Assembly (NCBI RefSeq): GCF_008728835.1
Contig: NZ_CP042582.1
Span: 1,240,001-1,304,000, forward strand
Direction of reading: 5' to 3'
Origin: Hypericibacter adhaerens
GTDB lineage: Bacteria; Pseudomonadota; Alphaproteobacteria; Dongiales; Dongiaceae
Length of the DNA stretch: 64,000 nt
Part shown: positions 45,141-53,556 of the stretch, piece by piece
Layout of the letters: the number at the start of each line of letters is the position of its first letter
Position numbering within the stretch: position 1 is the stretch's first letter
Notes under the pieces: model-generated
Told to the model about the DNA's origin: nothing
What the model saw: the letters and a program-made list of their open reading frames with translations, nothing else
Databases searched by the model: none
Made by a program: the position numbers and the translations under genes

Positions 45141-45805
45141 TGCGGATTCTCCGCTGTCGTCGCGGCGATGAGCGCGCCCAGGGGATCGTCGGCCTCGTTC
45201 ACCATCGGGCCGGTCGCGGCCCGCGTCGCGGCCGCGGTTTCGGCGGAGATGTCTTCGGTCCCCGCAGTCGGATCGACCGGGGCGGCCGGCTTGGCCGCCG
45301 CCGAGACGGGCACGCGCTCGACCGTGTCGTCATGCGCCGAGAGATCCGGCTCCGGCTGGAAGCTCACCGGCTCGAAGCCGCTGGGCGCCAGCGAGGCGAA
45401 GGCCGGCATGGCGGGGGCGGAGACGTCGATGTCCTCCATGCCCGCCGACCATTCGAGCCTGCCGGCGAGGCTGGCGCTTTCGCCGGCGCCGGGCTTCGGC
45501 TGGAACTGCGGGGCCGGCAGCGCCACGTCGAGGCGCTGCGGCAGGGCGGCCAGGGTCTCCATCTGCTTGGCGGCGACGGGCGCCAGCCCCAGATGGCGGC
45601 GGTTGAGATCGGAAAGGCGGCCGGGCTCGTTCAGATAGCTCCATTCCGCCTTGAGCACGCGGACCTGCTCCTGCGCCTTGGCGATGTCCCGGTTGGTCTG
45701 GCCGAGCTGATGCTCCAGCTCCTGCACCGCGAACTTGATCTGGAACATGCAGAAGCCGGTGGCGACCACGAGAACGAGCCAGACGGGCAGCGACAGACGG
45801 TTCAT
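45137..45805 (-). CDS. ftsL: Cell division protein FtsL, extended form
   Basis: This is identified by position between rsmH and ftsI and by architecture: a very short cytoplasmic N-terminus, one membrane helix (about 6-25), and a coiled coil (about 27-60, FAVQELEHQLGQTNRDIAKA). The block LKAEWSYLNEPGRLSDLNRRHLGL, shared by alphaproteobacterial FtsL proteins, follows the coil. FtsL usually has about 100-130 residues. Here a Pro/Ala-rich, probably disordered tail extends it to 222. It overlaps ftsI by four bases and starts 3 bases after the rsmH stop. Confidence 0.85.
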   Translation of the reverse strand: MNRLSLPVWLVLVVATGFCMFQIKFAVQELEHQLGQTNRDIAKAQEQVRVLKAEWSYLNEPGRLSDLNRRHLGLAPVAAKQMETLAALPQRLDVALPAPQFQPKPGAGESASLAGRLEWSAGMEDIDVSAPAMPAFASLAPSGFEPVSFQPEPDLSAHDDTVERVPVSAAAKPAAPVDPTAGTEDISAETAAATRAATGPMVNEADDPLGALIAATTAENPQ

Positions 45806-45808
45806 GGA

Positions 45809-46837
45809 TCAGTCCTCCCCGGCCGCGTCGCCGGTATCGCCCCAGGCGGGGGCGTCGGTGCGTTCGGCCGCGCGCAGGCGCGCCGAGCGGGCGCGCGGGT
45901 TGCGATCGGTCTCGGCCTTGCCGGGCTTCACCAGTTCGGGCGAGAGCGTGCGGAAGCTGGGGGCATGGAGCGGGGCGGGGCCTTGCGGCAGGTGGCGCGA
46001 GCCCCGGGGCGTACGGCCGGCCCGCTCGCGCAGGAACCGCTTCACTTCGCGATCCTCGAGCGAATGGAAGGAGACGACGGCGAGCCGGCCGGCCGCCTGG
46101 AGGAGCGCTTCGGCGCCGACGAGGCCGCGGCGGATCTCGCCCAGCTCGTCGTTCACCGCGATGCGCAAGGCCTGGAAGGTGCGGGTGGCGGGATCGATGC
46201 CGTCATGGGCGCGGGGGCCGGCGGCGCGGCGCACGATCTCGGCCAGCGCCAGCGTGCGGGTGATCGGCGCCTCGCGGCGCGCCGCGGCGATGGCGCGCGC
46301 GATCGGGCGGGCGCGGCGCTCCTCGCCATAGCGGAAGATCAGGTCGGCGAGGTCCGCCTCTTCCATTCCGTTGACGAGATCGGCCGCGGTCGGGCCCTCG
46401 CGGCCCATGCGCATGTCGAGCGGCCCGTCGAAGCGGAAGGAGAAGCCGCGCTCGGGCTGGTCGAGCTGCATCGAGGAGACGCCGAAATCGAAGGCGATGC
46501 CGTCGGCCTGGGCGAGCCCGCGCTCGTTCAGCAGCGCCTGCATCTCGCCGAAACGGCCCTGCACCGCATGGAGGCGGCCCGGAAAATCCTGCGCCAGCTT
46601 CGCGGCGCCGGCGATCGCGTCGGGATCGCGGTCGATCGCCCAGACCGTGCAATCCGCGGCCGAGAGAATGGCGCGGCTGTAGCCGCCGGCGCCGAAGGTG
46701 CCGTCGATATAGATGCCGCCGTCCTTGGGCGCCAGGGCCGCGAGCACCTCGTCGAGCATGACCGGCACATGGGGTTGCGCGGCGCTCTGCATAGCGGGCG
46801 ATGCAGCCTCCGAGGGCGCGCGGCGCTTCCTGCTCAT
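45809..46837 (-). CDS. rsmH: 16S rRNA (cytosine-1402 N4) methyltransferase RsmH
   Basis: RsmH methylates N4 of C1402 in the ribosomal P site. The 342-residue chain has [13 protein letters not shown] at the start, SAM motif [17 protein letters not shown], the block [19 protein letters not shown], and the C-terminal [19 protein letters not shown]. The C-terminus is Arg-rich. It overlaps the mraZ stop by four bases. Confidence 0.96.
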   Translation of the reverse strand: MSRKRRAPSEAASPAMQSAAQPHVPVMLDEVLAALAPKDGGIYIDGTFGAGGYSRAILSAADCTVWAIDRDPDAIAGAAKLAQDFPGRLHAVQGRFGEMQALLNERGLAQADGIAFDFGVSSMQLDQPERGFSFRFDGPLDMRMGREGPTAADLVNGMEEADLADLIFRYGEERRARPIARAIAAARREAPITRTLALAEIVRRAAGPRAHDGIDPATRTFQALRIAVNDELGEIRRGLVGAEALLQAAGRLAVVSFHSLEDREVKRFLRERAGRTPRGSRHLPQGPAPLHAPSFRTLSPELVKPGKAETDRNPRARSARLRAAERTDAPAWGDTGDAAGED

Positions 46838-47301
46838 GGCTGGCCCTCGTTGCGCGCGCTGCGCAACGTGCGGCCCTTCTCGAGCGCGCGCTTGCGGGCC
46901 TCGGCCTTGTAGCGCTCGAGCGCCTGGGGCTCCCAGATCTCGAAATGCTCGCCGCGGCCGACGAAGGCGGCGAGCTCGGTGATGTTGGCTTCCTTCGCCA
47001 GATCCTCGGGCAGCTGGATGCGGCCTTCGCCGTCGAAGGCGAGCTGCTTGGCGCTGGAGAAGAGCGCCATCGTCAGATCGTCATGCTCGTCCGAGAAGAG
47101 GTCGGCGTTGCTGGTGAGGCGCGCCTTGATGCCTTCCATCCAGTCCATGCCGGCGCACTGCACCGCTTTGAAGCGGAAGGAGGGCAGCGCGACGATTCCC
47201 TGGAAGGGCTGGGCGGCGAGCGCAGCACGGAAGGGCGCCGGGACCGAGACCCGGCCCTTGCGGTCGATCTTGTTCACGAAGGTGTCGATGAACAGCGCCA
47301 T
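46834..47301 (-). CDS. mraZ: Transcriptional regulator MraZ
   Basis: MraZ is an AbrB-like DNA-binding protein with two tandem MraZ repeats, and it is the usual autorepressor at the head of the dcw cluster. The 155-residue start at 47301 gives [20 protein letters not shown], with the DXXXR motif of repeat 1. Repeat 2 has [19 protein letters not shown]. An open frame further upstream is rejected because it lacks the conserved start and crosses the promoter zone. A set of TGGG[AC] repeats lies 70-136 bases upstream. Confidence 0.94.
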   Translation of the reverse strand: MALFIDTFVNKIDRKGRVSVPAPFRAALAAQPFQGIVALPSFRFKAVQCAGMDWMEGIKARLTSNADLFSDEHDDLTMALFSSAKQLAFDGEGRIQLPEDLAKEANITELAAFVGRGEHFEIWEPQALERYKAEARKRALEKGRTLRSARNEGQP

Positions 47302-47370
47302 CGGCCTTGCGTTCCCTAGCCCCTTTGCCCGGTCCGCCCGTTCGCTCCTGCCGACCCTGAACGGGCTCCC

Positions 47371-47437
47371 TGGGCACCGCATGGGCACCCGACCGGCGTT
47401 TATGGGATATCATGGGATAGTATGGGCGTCAATGGGA
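47371..47437 (-). promoter_or_regulatory. mraZ promoter with MraZ-type operator repeats
   Basis: Four TGGG[AC] boxes stand exactly 10 bases apart on the plus strand (47403, 47413, 47423, 47433); two more TGGGC boxes lie at 47371 and 47382. MraZ is known to bind TGGGN direct repeats with 5-base spacers. On the minus strand a TTGACG -35 (complement of 47427-47432) and TATCCC -10 preceded by TG (complement of 47404-47409), 17 bases apart, fall inside the boxes. Binding should block the promoter. Between 47438 and the rnpB end I see nothing else. Confidence 0.75.
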
Positions 47438-47662
47438 TTAACTAGTAAAAATCTGGATTTTCGAGGCATTTACGGGGCGTTAACCACGCTTCTACGGGCT
47501 CTCCGAAACAGAAAGACTTCGCCTTCCGACGAATCCTTCATCGTCATTGCGGCAACTTCGTGTTCTTTATTTGTTCTCGTCGCGAATACTTGGCGACGAA
47601 CCCGGCGAAGGGATGGCGGCGCGCGCCCTGGGACGCCCGCGAGCAGGGCTTTCGGTGAAAAT

Positions 47663-48083
47663 GCCAGACGGCCGATAAGCCGGGTTCTGTGCCCGGAGCG
47701 GCTGGCGAACCAGCGCCCCGGCGATGGCCATTCATCTGGGACGTTCGTTGCCGAACGCCTCGCGCGACCGACCCGGACAGCGGCTCGAAAACCGCCCGGT
47801 CCCGAATTTCCCGAAGGAAATCAGGGGCCTGCTGTCCCTACTTGGTCTTGCTCCCGGTGGGGTTTGCCCGGCCATGGCCGTTGCCGGCCATGCGGTGCGC
47901 TCTTACCGCACCATTTCACCCTTACCGTTCCGTCGCCGGTCCGGCGGTATGTTTCTGTGGCACTGTCCCTGGGGTCGCCCCCGCCGGGTGTTACCCGGCA
48001 CCGTGTTTCCGTGGAGCCCGGACTTTCCTCCCCCGGCCGCCCGTTGCCGGGCGGCCGAAGGCGGCCATCTGGCCGTCTGGCGG
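47663..48083 (-). ncRNA. rnpB: RNase P RNA (class A)
   Basis: This is the catalytic RNA of RNase P, which matures tRNA 5' ends. On the minus strand the terminal P1 helix is GCCAGACGGCC (complement of 48071-48081) paired with GGCCGTCTGGC (complement of 47663-47673). The universal block GAGGAAAGTCCGGGCTCC is the complement of 48013-48030, followed by ACAGTGCCACAGAAA. The second conserved block AGATGAATGGCC is the complement of 47726-47737. ACAGAACCCGGCTTA lies close to the 3' end. The length of about 420 is normal for alphaproteobacteria. ATTTTC follows the 3' end. Several reading frames that cross it are not real. Confidence 0.95.
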
Positions 48084-48112
48084 GGCAGAGTTAGGCGCTG
48101 TCGCGCGCGAGG

Positions 48113-48832
48113 TCAACCGATCTGGTCGAGCAGGTCTGCGAGGATGCCGGCGCTTTCCTCATCGGGCGTGCCGTCGATCCGCGCCGGGCGGAAATGGCGC
48201 TGGAAGGCGATCAGCACGGTCCGGGTCGCCGCGTCGAGCTCGCCATGATCCGGCACCTCGTAGCCGAAACGGCCGAGACCGGCCTGGAGCTCGGCTAGCG
48301 ACCATGATCGCGCGGCCGCGCCGGCGCGCGGCCAGAGGCCGATGCCGCGCCGGGCGAGACCGGCCCAGTCGAACAGCTCGCCCGGATCCTCCTTGCGCTG
48401 CGGCGCCACGTCGGAATGGCCGAGCACGCGCCGGGGCGGGATCGGATGGCGCGCGAGGATGTCCTTCGCCAGCGCCTCGAGGCTCGCCATCTGGGCCGGC
48501 GGGAAGGGCCGATAGCCGAACTCGTGGCCGGGATTGACCAGCTCGATGCCGATCGAGCGCGCATTGATGTCGCGGGCTCCGGCCCAGAAGCTGATACCCG
48601 CATGCCAGGCGCGCCTTTCTTCCGGCACCAGCCGCCAGGCGGTGCCGTTCTCCTCGATCAGATAATGCGCGCTGACCTTCGCCGTCGGATCGACCAGCCG
48701 GTCGATCGCGGCCTGGGCGCTTTTCATGCCCGTGTAATGCAGCAGAAGGATGTCGACGGCCTGCCCGGGCGGACGGGCATCGTGGTTCGGCGACAGGATT
48801 TCGCGCAGCTCGAGCTGGGTCATGGCCGCCAA
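48113..48832 (-). CDS. N-acetylmuramoyl-L-alanine amidase, AmpD-like, with peptidoglycan-binding domain
   Basis: This Amidase_2 zinc enzyme cuts the bond between MurNAc or anhydroMurNAc and the stem peptide. The 239-residue chain has zinc ligands His32 (LLLHYTG), His139 (LGHSDVAPQRKEDPG) and Asp149 in that same block. The helical block SIGIELVNPGHEFGYRPF is typical of AmpD/AmiD. A C-terminal peptidoglycan-binding-1 domain (about 175-239) makes it resemble AmiD. No signal peptide is seen, so it may act in the cytoplasm on recycled muropeptides. A second ATG lies three codons in. Confidence 0.9.
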   Translation of the reverse strand: MAAMTQLELREILSPNHDARPPGQAVDILLLHYTGMKSAQAAIDRLVDPTAKVSAHYLIEENGTAWRLVPEERRAWHAGISFWAGARDINARSIGIELVNPGHEFGYRPFPPAQMASLEALAKDILARHPIPPRRVLGHSDVAPQRKEDPGELFDWAGLARRGIGLWPRAGAAARSWSLAELQAGLGRFGYEVPDHGELDAATRTVLIAFQRHFRPARIDGTPDEESAGILADLLDQIG

Positions 48833-48839
48833 GGGGGTC

Positions 48840-49718
48840 CTACTGTCCGCTCTGGGTCGCGGCCTGGGTCAAGGCCGGCCGTCGGATGACGCAGATTGCC
48901 ACCCCGGCCAGGGTCGCGATACCGCCGATCACCATGAACCAGGTCAAGGGTTCGCCGAGGAGCAGGATTCCGGCCAGCACGCCGAAGAGCGGCACCGAGA
49001 GCGTGAAGGGCATCACCTGGTTGACCGGGAAGATCCGCATCATCCGATACCAGATGCTGTAGCCCAGCACCGTGACGAGCAGGCTCTGATAGGCGAGCAC
49101 GCCCCAGACACCCCAGTGATCCCAGGGAACGATCTCGATCGGATTCCCTTCGATCAGCAGGGCCACAAGCAAAAGTTGAGGAAACGCCAGGGCCGCGATC
49201 CAGCCATTGAGGGTCATCACGTCCATGGCATTGCCGATCCGCTTGATCTGGACATTGGCGAAGGCCCAGACGCAAGCGGCGCCGATCACGAGGATGAGCG
49301 GCAGATAGCCGCCCTGGAATCGCGGCTCGCCGGCGATGAGCGCCACCCCGCCGAAGGCGACCGCCATGCCGAAGCTGCGTCGCCAGCCGATCCGGTCCTT
49401 GAAGAAGTAGGCGGCCAGCAGGGCCGCGAACGGTACCTGGAGCTGGATGGCGATCGCCGCGGTCGACGCATCGATGTGGCGGAGCCCTGTGAACATCAGG
49501 CTGAAATGAAGGATCCCCAGCGTCACCGACAGCGCCGCCAGCTCGCGCCAGCGCGGCGGCAACTTGATGAAGGGAAGCAGCATCAGCGACACGATGAAGA
49601 AGCGCAGCGCCATGAAGGTGAAGGGCGGCATGAGCATGAGGCCGAACTTCACCACCACGAAGTTGAATCCCCAGATCATCATGACGAGGAGAATCAACGC
49701 GACATGAAGAGGTTTCAA
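48840..49718 (-). CDS. EamA (DMT) family transporter
   Basis: The 292-residue inner-membrane protein has ten predicted helices in two EamA repeats. The first begins ALILLVMMIWGFNFVVVKFG. The second begins near LPLILVIGAACVWAFANVQ. EamA proteins export or exchange small metabolites such as amino acids; the substrate cannot be told from sequence. It ends 7 bases before the amidase gene starts and probably shares its transcript. Confidence 0.9.
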   Translation of the reverse strand: MKPLHVALILLVMMIWGFNFVVVKFGLMLMPPFTFMALRFFIVSLMLLPFIKLPPRWRELAALSVTLGILHFSLMFTGLRHIDASTAAIAIQLQVPFAALLAAYFFKDRIGWRRSFGMAVAFGGVALIAGEPRFQGGYLPLILVIGAACVWAFANVQIKRIGNAMDVMTLNGWIAALAFPQLLLVALLIEGNPIEIVPWDHWGVWGVLAYQSLLVTVLGYSIWYRMMRIFPVNQVMPFTLSVPLFGVLAGILLLGEPLTWFMVIGGIATLAGVAICVIRRPALTQAATQSGQ

Positions 49719-49742
49719 GCAAGGCTCCGAACTCGTTCTGTC

Positions 49743-49841
49743 CCTTCCCCCGCGCTGCGGGGGAAGGTTAGGAAGGGGGCTGCGCGGTCTTCAATACTGA
49801 GCAGCCCCCTCCTTAATCCTCCCCCGCAAGGCGGGGGAGGA
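49743..49841. repeat. Inverted pair of REP-like palindromic repeats
   Basis: Two perfect stem-loops, CCTTCCCCCGC-GCT-GCGGGGGAAGG (49743-49767) and TCCTCCCCCGC-AAG-GCGGGGGAGGA (49817-49841), face each other. Their inner tails also pair: AGGGGGCTGC (49774-49783) with GCAGCCCCCT (49801-49810). The layout (stem, short spacer, G/C-rich tail) matches the copies around the IS110 element. It lies between the EamA and djlA genes, both minus strand, and could end the djlA transcript. Confidence 0.75.
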
Positions 49842-49853
49842 GACAAGAAGGGG

Positions 49854-50618
49854 TCACTCAATCCCGCGCTCCTTCGCGATCCGGTCGTAGGCGGCGTTGA
49901 TGCGCGCCATCTTGTCGGTCGCGAGATCGACGAACTCCTGGGGTAGGCCCTTGGCGATCAGCTTGTCAGGGTGGGTCTCGCGGATGAGCTTGCGCCAGGC
50001 GAGCTTGATCTCGGCGTCGCTCGAATCGCGGGTGACGCCGAGCAGCGTATAAGGATCGGATTCGTCCGGTCCCAGATGCGAATGGCGGATCCGCTCGAAA
50101 TCCGCGTCAGCGAAGCCGAAGATCTGCGCCACGCGGCGCAGATAGTCGAGCTCGTCGGCGCTGACCGCGCCATCCGCCTTGGCGATGTGGAAGAGGCCGT
50201 CGATTAGCTCCTCCAGTACCCGCGACTTTCGCGGGAACATCTTGGCGATCTGCCGGGCATAGGGCTCGAACCCTTGGGCGTCCTGGCGCGCCTGGTCGAA
50301 GAAACGGCCCACGTTCCGCAGCTCCTGCGGGGGAACCCGGAACACCTCCTTGAAGGCGACGATCTCCTCGCGCGTGACGCGGCCGTCGGCCTTGGCCATC
50401 TTGGCGCCCAGCACGATGACGCCGATGGTGAAGGCGATCTGGCGCGTGGCCGCCCGCTCGTCGGCGGGCGCGGCCGTGCCCGTCGCGTCCCCCTGCTGCA
50501 GGTTCGCTTCCGTCAGCATGTCGACGGCATGGCCGGCGACCGCGCCCGCGAGCGCGCCCACCGGACCGCCCAGCGCGAAACCGGCGGCTCCGCCGAGGAT
50601 CTTGCCCCAGATACTCAT
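49854..50618 (-). CDS. DjlA-like TerB/DnaJ co-chaperone
   Basis: The 254-residue protein has a Gly/Ala-rich hydrophobic N-terminus (GKILGGAAGFALGGPVGALAGAVAGHAV) that may insert in the membrane. A TerB-type acidic helical domain follows (about 60-180, with KMAKADGRVTREE and HIAKADGAVSADE). A C-terminal J domain carries HPD at 216-218. This is the DjlA layout, a membrane-linked co-chaperone that stimulates DnaK. It is a single gene, divergent from the TPR operon. Confidence 0.9.
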   Translation of the reverse strand: MSIWGKILGGAAGFALGGPVGALAGAVAGHAVDMLTEANLQQGDATGTAAPADERAATRQIAFTIGVIVLGAKMAKADGRVTREEIVAFKEVFRVPPQELRNVGRFFDQARQDAQGFEPYARQIAKMFPRKSRVLEELIDGLFHIAKADGAVSADELDYLRRVAQIFGFADADFERIRHSHLGPDESDPYTLLGVTRDSSDAEIKLAWRKLIRETHPDKLIAKGLPQEFVDLATDKMARINAAYDRIAKERGIE

Positions 50619-50660
50619 GGTCTAATCTGTCGGATGGGAAACGAGGGTGGCGGGATGCCT

Positions 50661-50677
50661 GGAACCCTGAGGGTTCC
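50661..50677. promoter_or_regulatory. Perfect 17-base palindrome in the divergent djlA / TPR-operon region
   Basis: GGAACCCT-G-AGGGTTCC is an 8+1+8 perfect inverted repeat, 43 bases upstream of the djlA start and 219 bases upstream of the first TPR gene. No T run follows on either strand, so an operator for a dimeric regulator is more likely than a terminator. No regulator gene is adjacent. The rest of the 277-base region shows no clear promoter hexamers. Confidence 0.4.
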
Positions 50678-50895
50678 TTAACGCGGACGCTCCATGCTGG
50701 GAGCTTAGCGAAAGCCTCGCGCGGGAACCAGCCTCGCTCAAGAGAGAATAACAGGATCAAGGGCTTGCCGGCTAAGCTGCGGCTTGGAGCGAGTCGAGGC
50801 CCGATGCCAGAATGGAGCGGCCGGCGCCGGGCGGAAAACCGTTCCGGGGCGACCCTGGCCAACGCCGTCGGCGAAACGAGGATGCGTCACCGCCC

Positions 50896-53556
50896 ATGAC
50901 AGCGACCCAGCGACCCCTGACAGCGAGCGAGCGAGCGCTCGCCTGCCATCGCGCGGGCGATCTGGCGGGGGCCGAGCGCGCCTATCGCGAAGCGCTGGTC
51001 GCCGACGCGGAGGATGTGGCGTCGCTGGGCGGGATCGGGGTGCTGCTGATGCAGACCGGGCGGCCGCAGGAGGCGCTGGCGCCGCTGGAGCGCGCGGCGG
51101 CGATGGCGCCGGACGATGCCCAGGGACAGGTCAATCTCGGCAGCGCCTATGCCAGCAACGGCCGCCTGCCCGAGGCGATCCAGGCGTTTCGGCGCGCGCT
51201 GGCCCGGGCACCCGATCATCTCCATGGCTGGCGCAATCTCGCCGCGGCCCTGCTCAGGGCCGACCGGCTCGACGAAGCCGGTGCCGCGATCGAGCAGCTG
51301 ATCAAGCGGGCGCCCGGTCAGAAGGAGCCGCAGCGTCTCGCGGCCGACCTCGCCATGCGCCGCCGGCAGCCGGCCGAGGCGGCCCGGATTTATCAGGCGC
51401 TGGTCGGGCAGGAACCCGGCAATGCGCGCTATCGGGCGGGTCTCGCCGGCGCGCTCGCCGCGCAGGGCGGGTTCAAGGCGGCGCTGCCGCATTGGCGCGA
51501 GGCGGTGCGGCTGTCGCCCGACCGGGCCGAATACTGGAACCAGCTCGGCAATTGCTGGCGCGCGCTGGGCGATGCCGAGAACGCGCTCGCGGCCCAGCAG
51601 AAGGCCGTGACGCTCGGGCCCGGCAAGGCGGGGTTCCAGATCAATCTGGGCGCCGCGCTCTACGATCTCGGCCGGATCAAGGAGGCGATGGCGGCTTTCC
51701 GCCAGGCGGTCGAGCTCGACCGTTCGAGCGCGCTCGCCTGGCGCAATTTCGGCAGCGCGCTCGAGATGCTGGGCCGCAACGCGGAAGCCGCCAAGGCCTA
51801 TCGCGAAGCCTTCGCGCTCGAGCCGGCCGATGCGAGCGGCCAGGCGTTGCTGCTGCGCCAGCTCCTCCAGCAATGCGACTGGCCGGCGGCGGCACCGCTG
51901 CTGAAGCGGGTCGCGGCCAACACCAAGGCGGCCCTGGCCGAGGGCCGCAAGCCCGAGGAGACGCCGCTGGCCCATCTGTCGCGCTCGAGCGACGAGGCCG
52001 AGACGCTTGCCGTCGCCAAGGCCTGGATCGGACAGATGCGCGCGCGCATTCCAGGCCCCGCGGTGACGCAGGCCCCGCGCGAGCCCGATCCCGAGCGGCG
52101 GCTCAAGATCGGCTACTACACCAGCGACATGCATGACCATCCGGTGGCGCACCTGACGGTCGGGCTGTTCGAGCGCCACGATCGCCGCGCGGTCGAGGTC
52201 GCGATCTACTCGCATGGCCGCGCGGACGAGAGCCTCTGGCGCCAGCGCGCCGTCGCGGCGGCGGACCGCTTCGTCGATCTGCAGGGCCAGGGCCAGCGCG
52301 CCGTCGCCGAGCGCATCGCCGCCGACGGCGTCGATATCCTGGTCGATCTCAACGGCCATTCGAGCGGCGCCAAGATGGAGGCGCTGGCGCTGCGGCCGGC
52401 ACCGATCCAGGCACTGTGGCTGGGCTATCCCGGCAGCTCGGGCGCCGATTTCATCGACTACATGATCACCGACATCACCGCCACGCCGCCCGAGGCCGCG
52501 GCCGACTACAGCGAGGCCCTGCTCTGGCTGCCGCATGTGTTCCAGCCCAATGACGACCGGCAGGAAATCTCGCCCGAGGCGACAAAGCGCGCCCGCTGGG
52601 GCCTGCCGGAGGACGGCGTGGTGTTCGCCTCGCTCAACCAGGGCTTCAAGATCGAGCCGGCGAGCTTCGCGCTCTGGATGGAGCTGCTGCGCGAGCTGCC
52701 GAAATCGGTCCTGTGGCTGCGCAGCCCGAGCGCCGAGATGCTGGCCAACCTCCGCCGCGAGGCGGCTGCTCACGGTGTCGCGCAGGAGCGGCTCGTCTTC
52801 GCCGACCGGCCGGACAAGCCGGTCCATCTCCAGCGCCTGTCGCATATCGATATCGCCCTCGACACCTGGACGTACAACGGCCACACCACGACCAGCGACG
52901 CGCTCTGGGCGGGCGTGCCGGTGATCGCGCTCGAAGGCGGCCATTATGCGAGCCGGGTCTCGGCCAGCGTGCTGAAGGCGATCGGCCTGCCGGAGCTGAT
53001 CGCCCGGACGCCGGCGGAATACCGGGCGCTGGCGCTGCGCTATGCGCGCGACGCCGCGGCCCGCGCGGCGCTCCGGGCCAGGCTCGCCGCCAACCGGGGC
53101 CGCTTTCCGCTCTTCGATACCGCGCGTTTCGCCCGCAATCTCGAAGCCGGCTACCGCGCGATCTGGCGCCGGCATCTGCGCGGCGCGGCGCCGGCCTCGA
53201 TCCGCGTGATCGAGCCATCGGGCGCCAGTCCTTCGGCGATCGCCGCCGCGATGGGCGAAGCCGAGGCGCTGCGGCAGGCGGGCCATCGCAGCAAGGCCAT
53301 CGCCGCCTATCGCCGCGCGCTCGATCTCGATCCGGGCTATGTCGAGGGCCAGCTTCATCTCGCCCATCTGCTGCGCGCCGAGGGCGCGCTCGCGGACGCC
53401 GCGGATCGCTATCGCGAGGTGGTGGCGCTCGATCCCTCGCTCGCCGAAGGCTGGGGGGCGCTGGCCGCCATCCATGCCGAAGGCGGGCCGCTCGCCAAGC
53501 ATGTCGATCGCTGTCGCCGTCGCGCCGAGATGCCCGTGAGCCGGAACCCGTCATGA
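50896..53556 (+). CDS. TPR protein with SPINDLY/OGT-like (GT41) glycosyltransferase domain
   Basis: The 886-residue cytoplasmic protein begins with about nine TPR units (1-340). A GT41 catalytic domain follows (about 395-770) and then about two more TPRs (800-870). Key GT41 residues are present. His415 in SDMHDHPVAH aligns with human OGT His498, Lys585 in LNQGFKIEP aligns with OGT Lys842, and NGHTTTSDAL (661-670) forms the diphosphate-binding loop. It should move a sugar from a nucleotide donor to Ser/Thr of a protein, or possibly fucose as in SPINDLY. The ATG at 50896 starts the TPR region directly; an ATG at 50812 is in frame. Its stop overlaps the next start (ATGA). Confidence 0.88.
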   Translation: MTATQRPLTASERALACHRAGDLAGAERAYREALVADAEDVASLGGIGVLLMQTGRPQEALAPLERAAAMAPDDAQGQVNLGSAYASNGRLPEAIQAFRRALARAPDHLHGWRNLAAALLRADRLDEAGAAIEQLIKRAPGQKEPQRLAADLAMRRRQPAEAARIYQALVGQEPGNARYRAGLAGALAAQGGFKAALPHWREAVRLSPDRAEYWNQLGNCWRALGDAENALAAQQKAVTLGPGKAGFQINLGAALYDLGRIKEAMAAFRQAVELDRSSALAWRNFGSALEMLGRNAEAAKAYREAFALEPADASGQALLLRQLLQQCDWPAAAPLLKRVAANTKAALAEGRKPEETPLAHLSRSSDEAETLAVAKAWIGQMRARIPGPAVTQAPREPDPERRLKIGYYTSDMHDHPVAHLTVGLFERHDRRAVEVAIYSHGRADESLWRQRAVAAADRFVDLQGQGQRAVAERIAADGVDILVDLNGHSSGAKMEALALRPAPIQALWLGYPGSSGADFIDYMITDITATPPEAAADYSEALLWLPHVFQPNDDRQEISPEATKRARWGLPEDGVVFASLNQGFKIEPASFALWMELLRELPKSVLWLRSPSAEMLANLRREAAAHGVAQERLVFADRPDKPVHLQRLSHIDIALDTWTYNGHTTTSDALWAGVPVIALEGGHYASRVSASVLKAIGLPELIARTPAEYRALALRYARDAAARAALRARLAANRGRFPLFDTARFARNLEAGYRAIWRRHLRGAAPASIRVIEPSGASPSAIAAAMGEAEALRQAGHRSKAIAAYRRALDLDPGYVEGQLHLAHLLRAEGALADAADRYREVVALDPSLAEGWGALAAIHAEGGPLAKHVDRCRRRAEMPVSRNPS

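Noticed and set aside
42018-45638. 1206-codon plus-strand open frame opposite murE and ftsI
   Set aside because: It is the antisense shadow of two certain genes. Its translation is Arg/Ala/Gly/Asp-rich with no recognisable domain. Long antisense frames are expected at this GC content.
46979-48248. Plus-strand frames across mraZ, its promoter and rnpB
   Set aside because: The region is explained by mraZ and by RNase P RNA with its conserved blocks and P1 helix.
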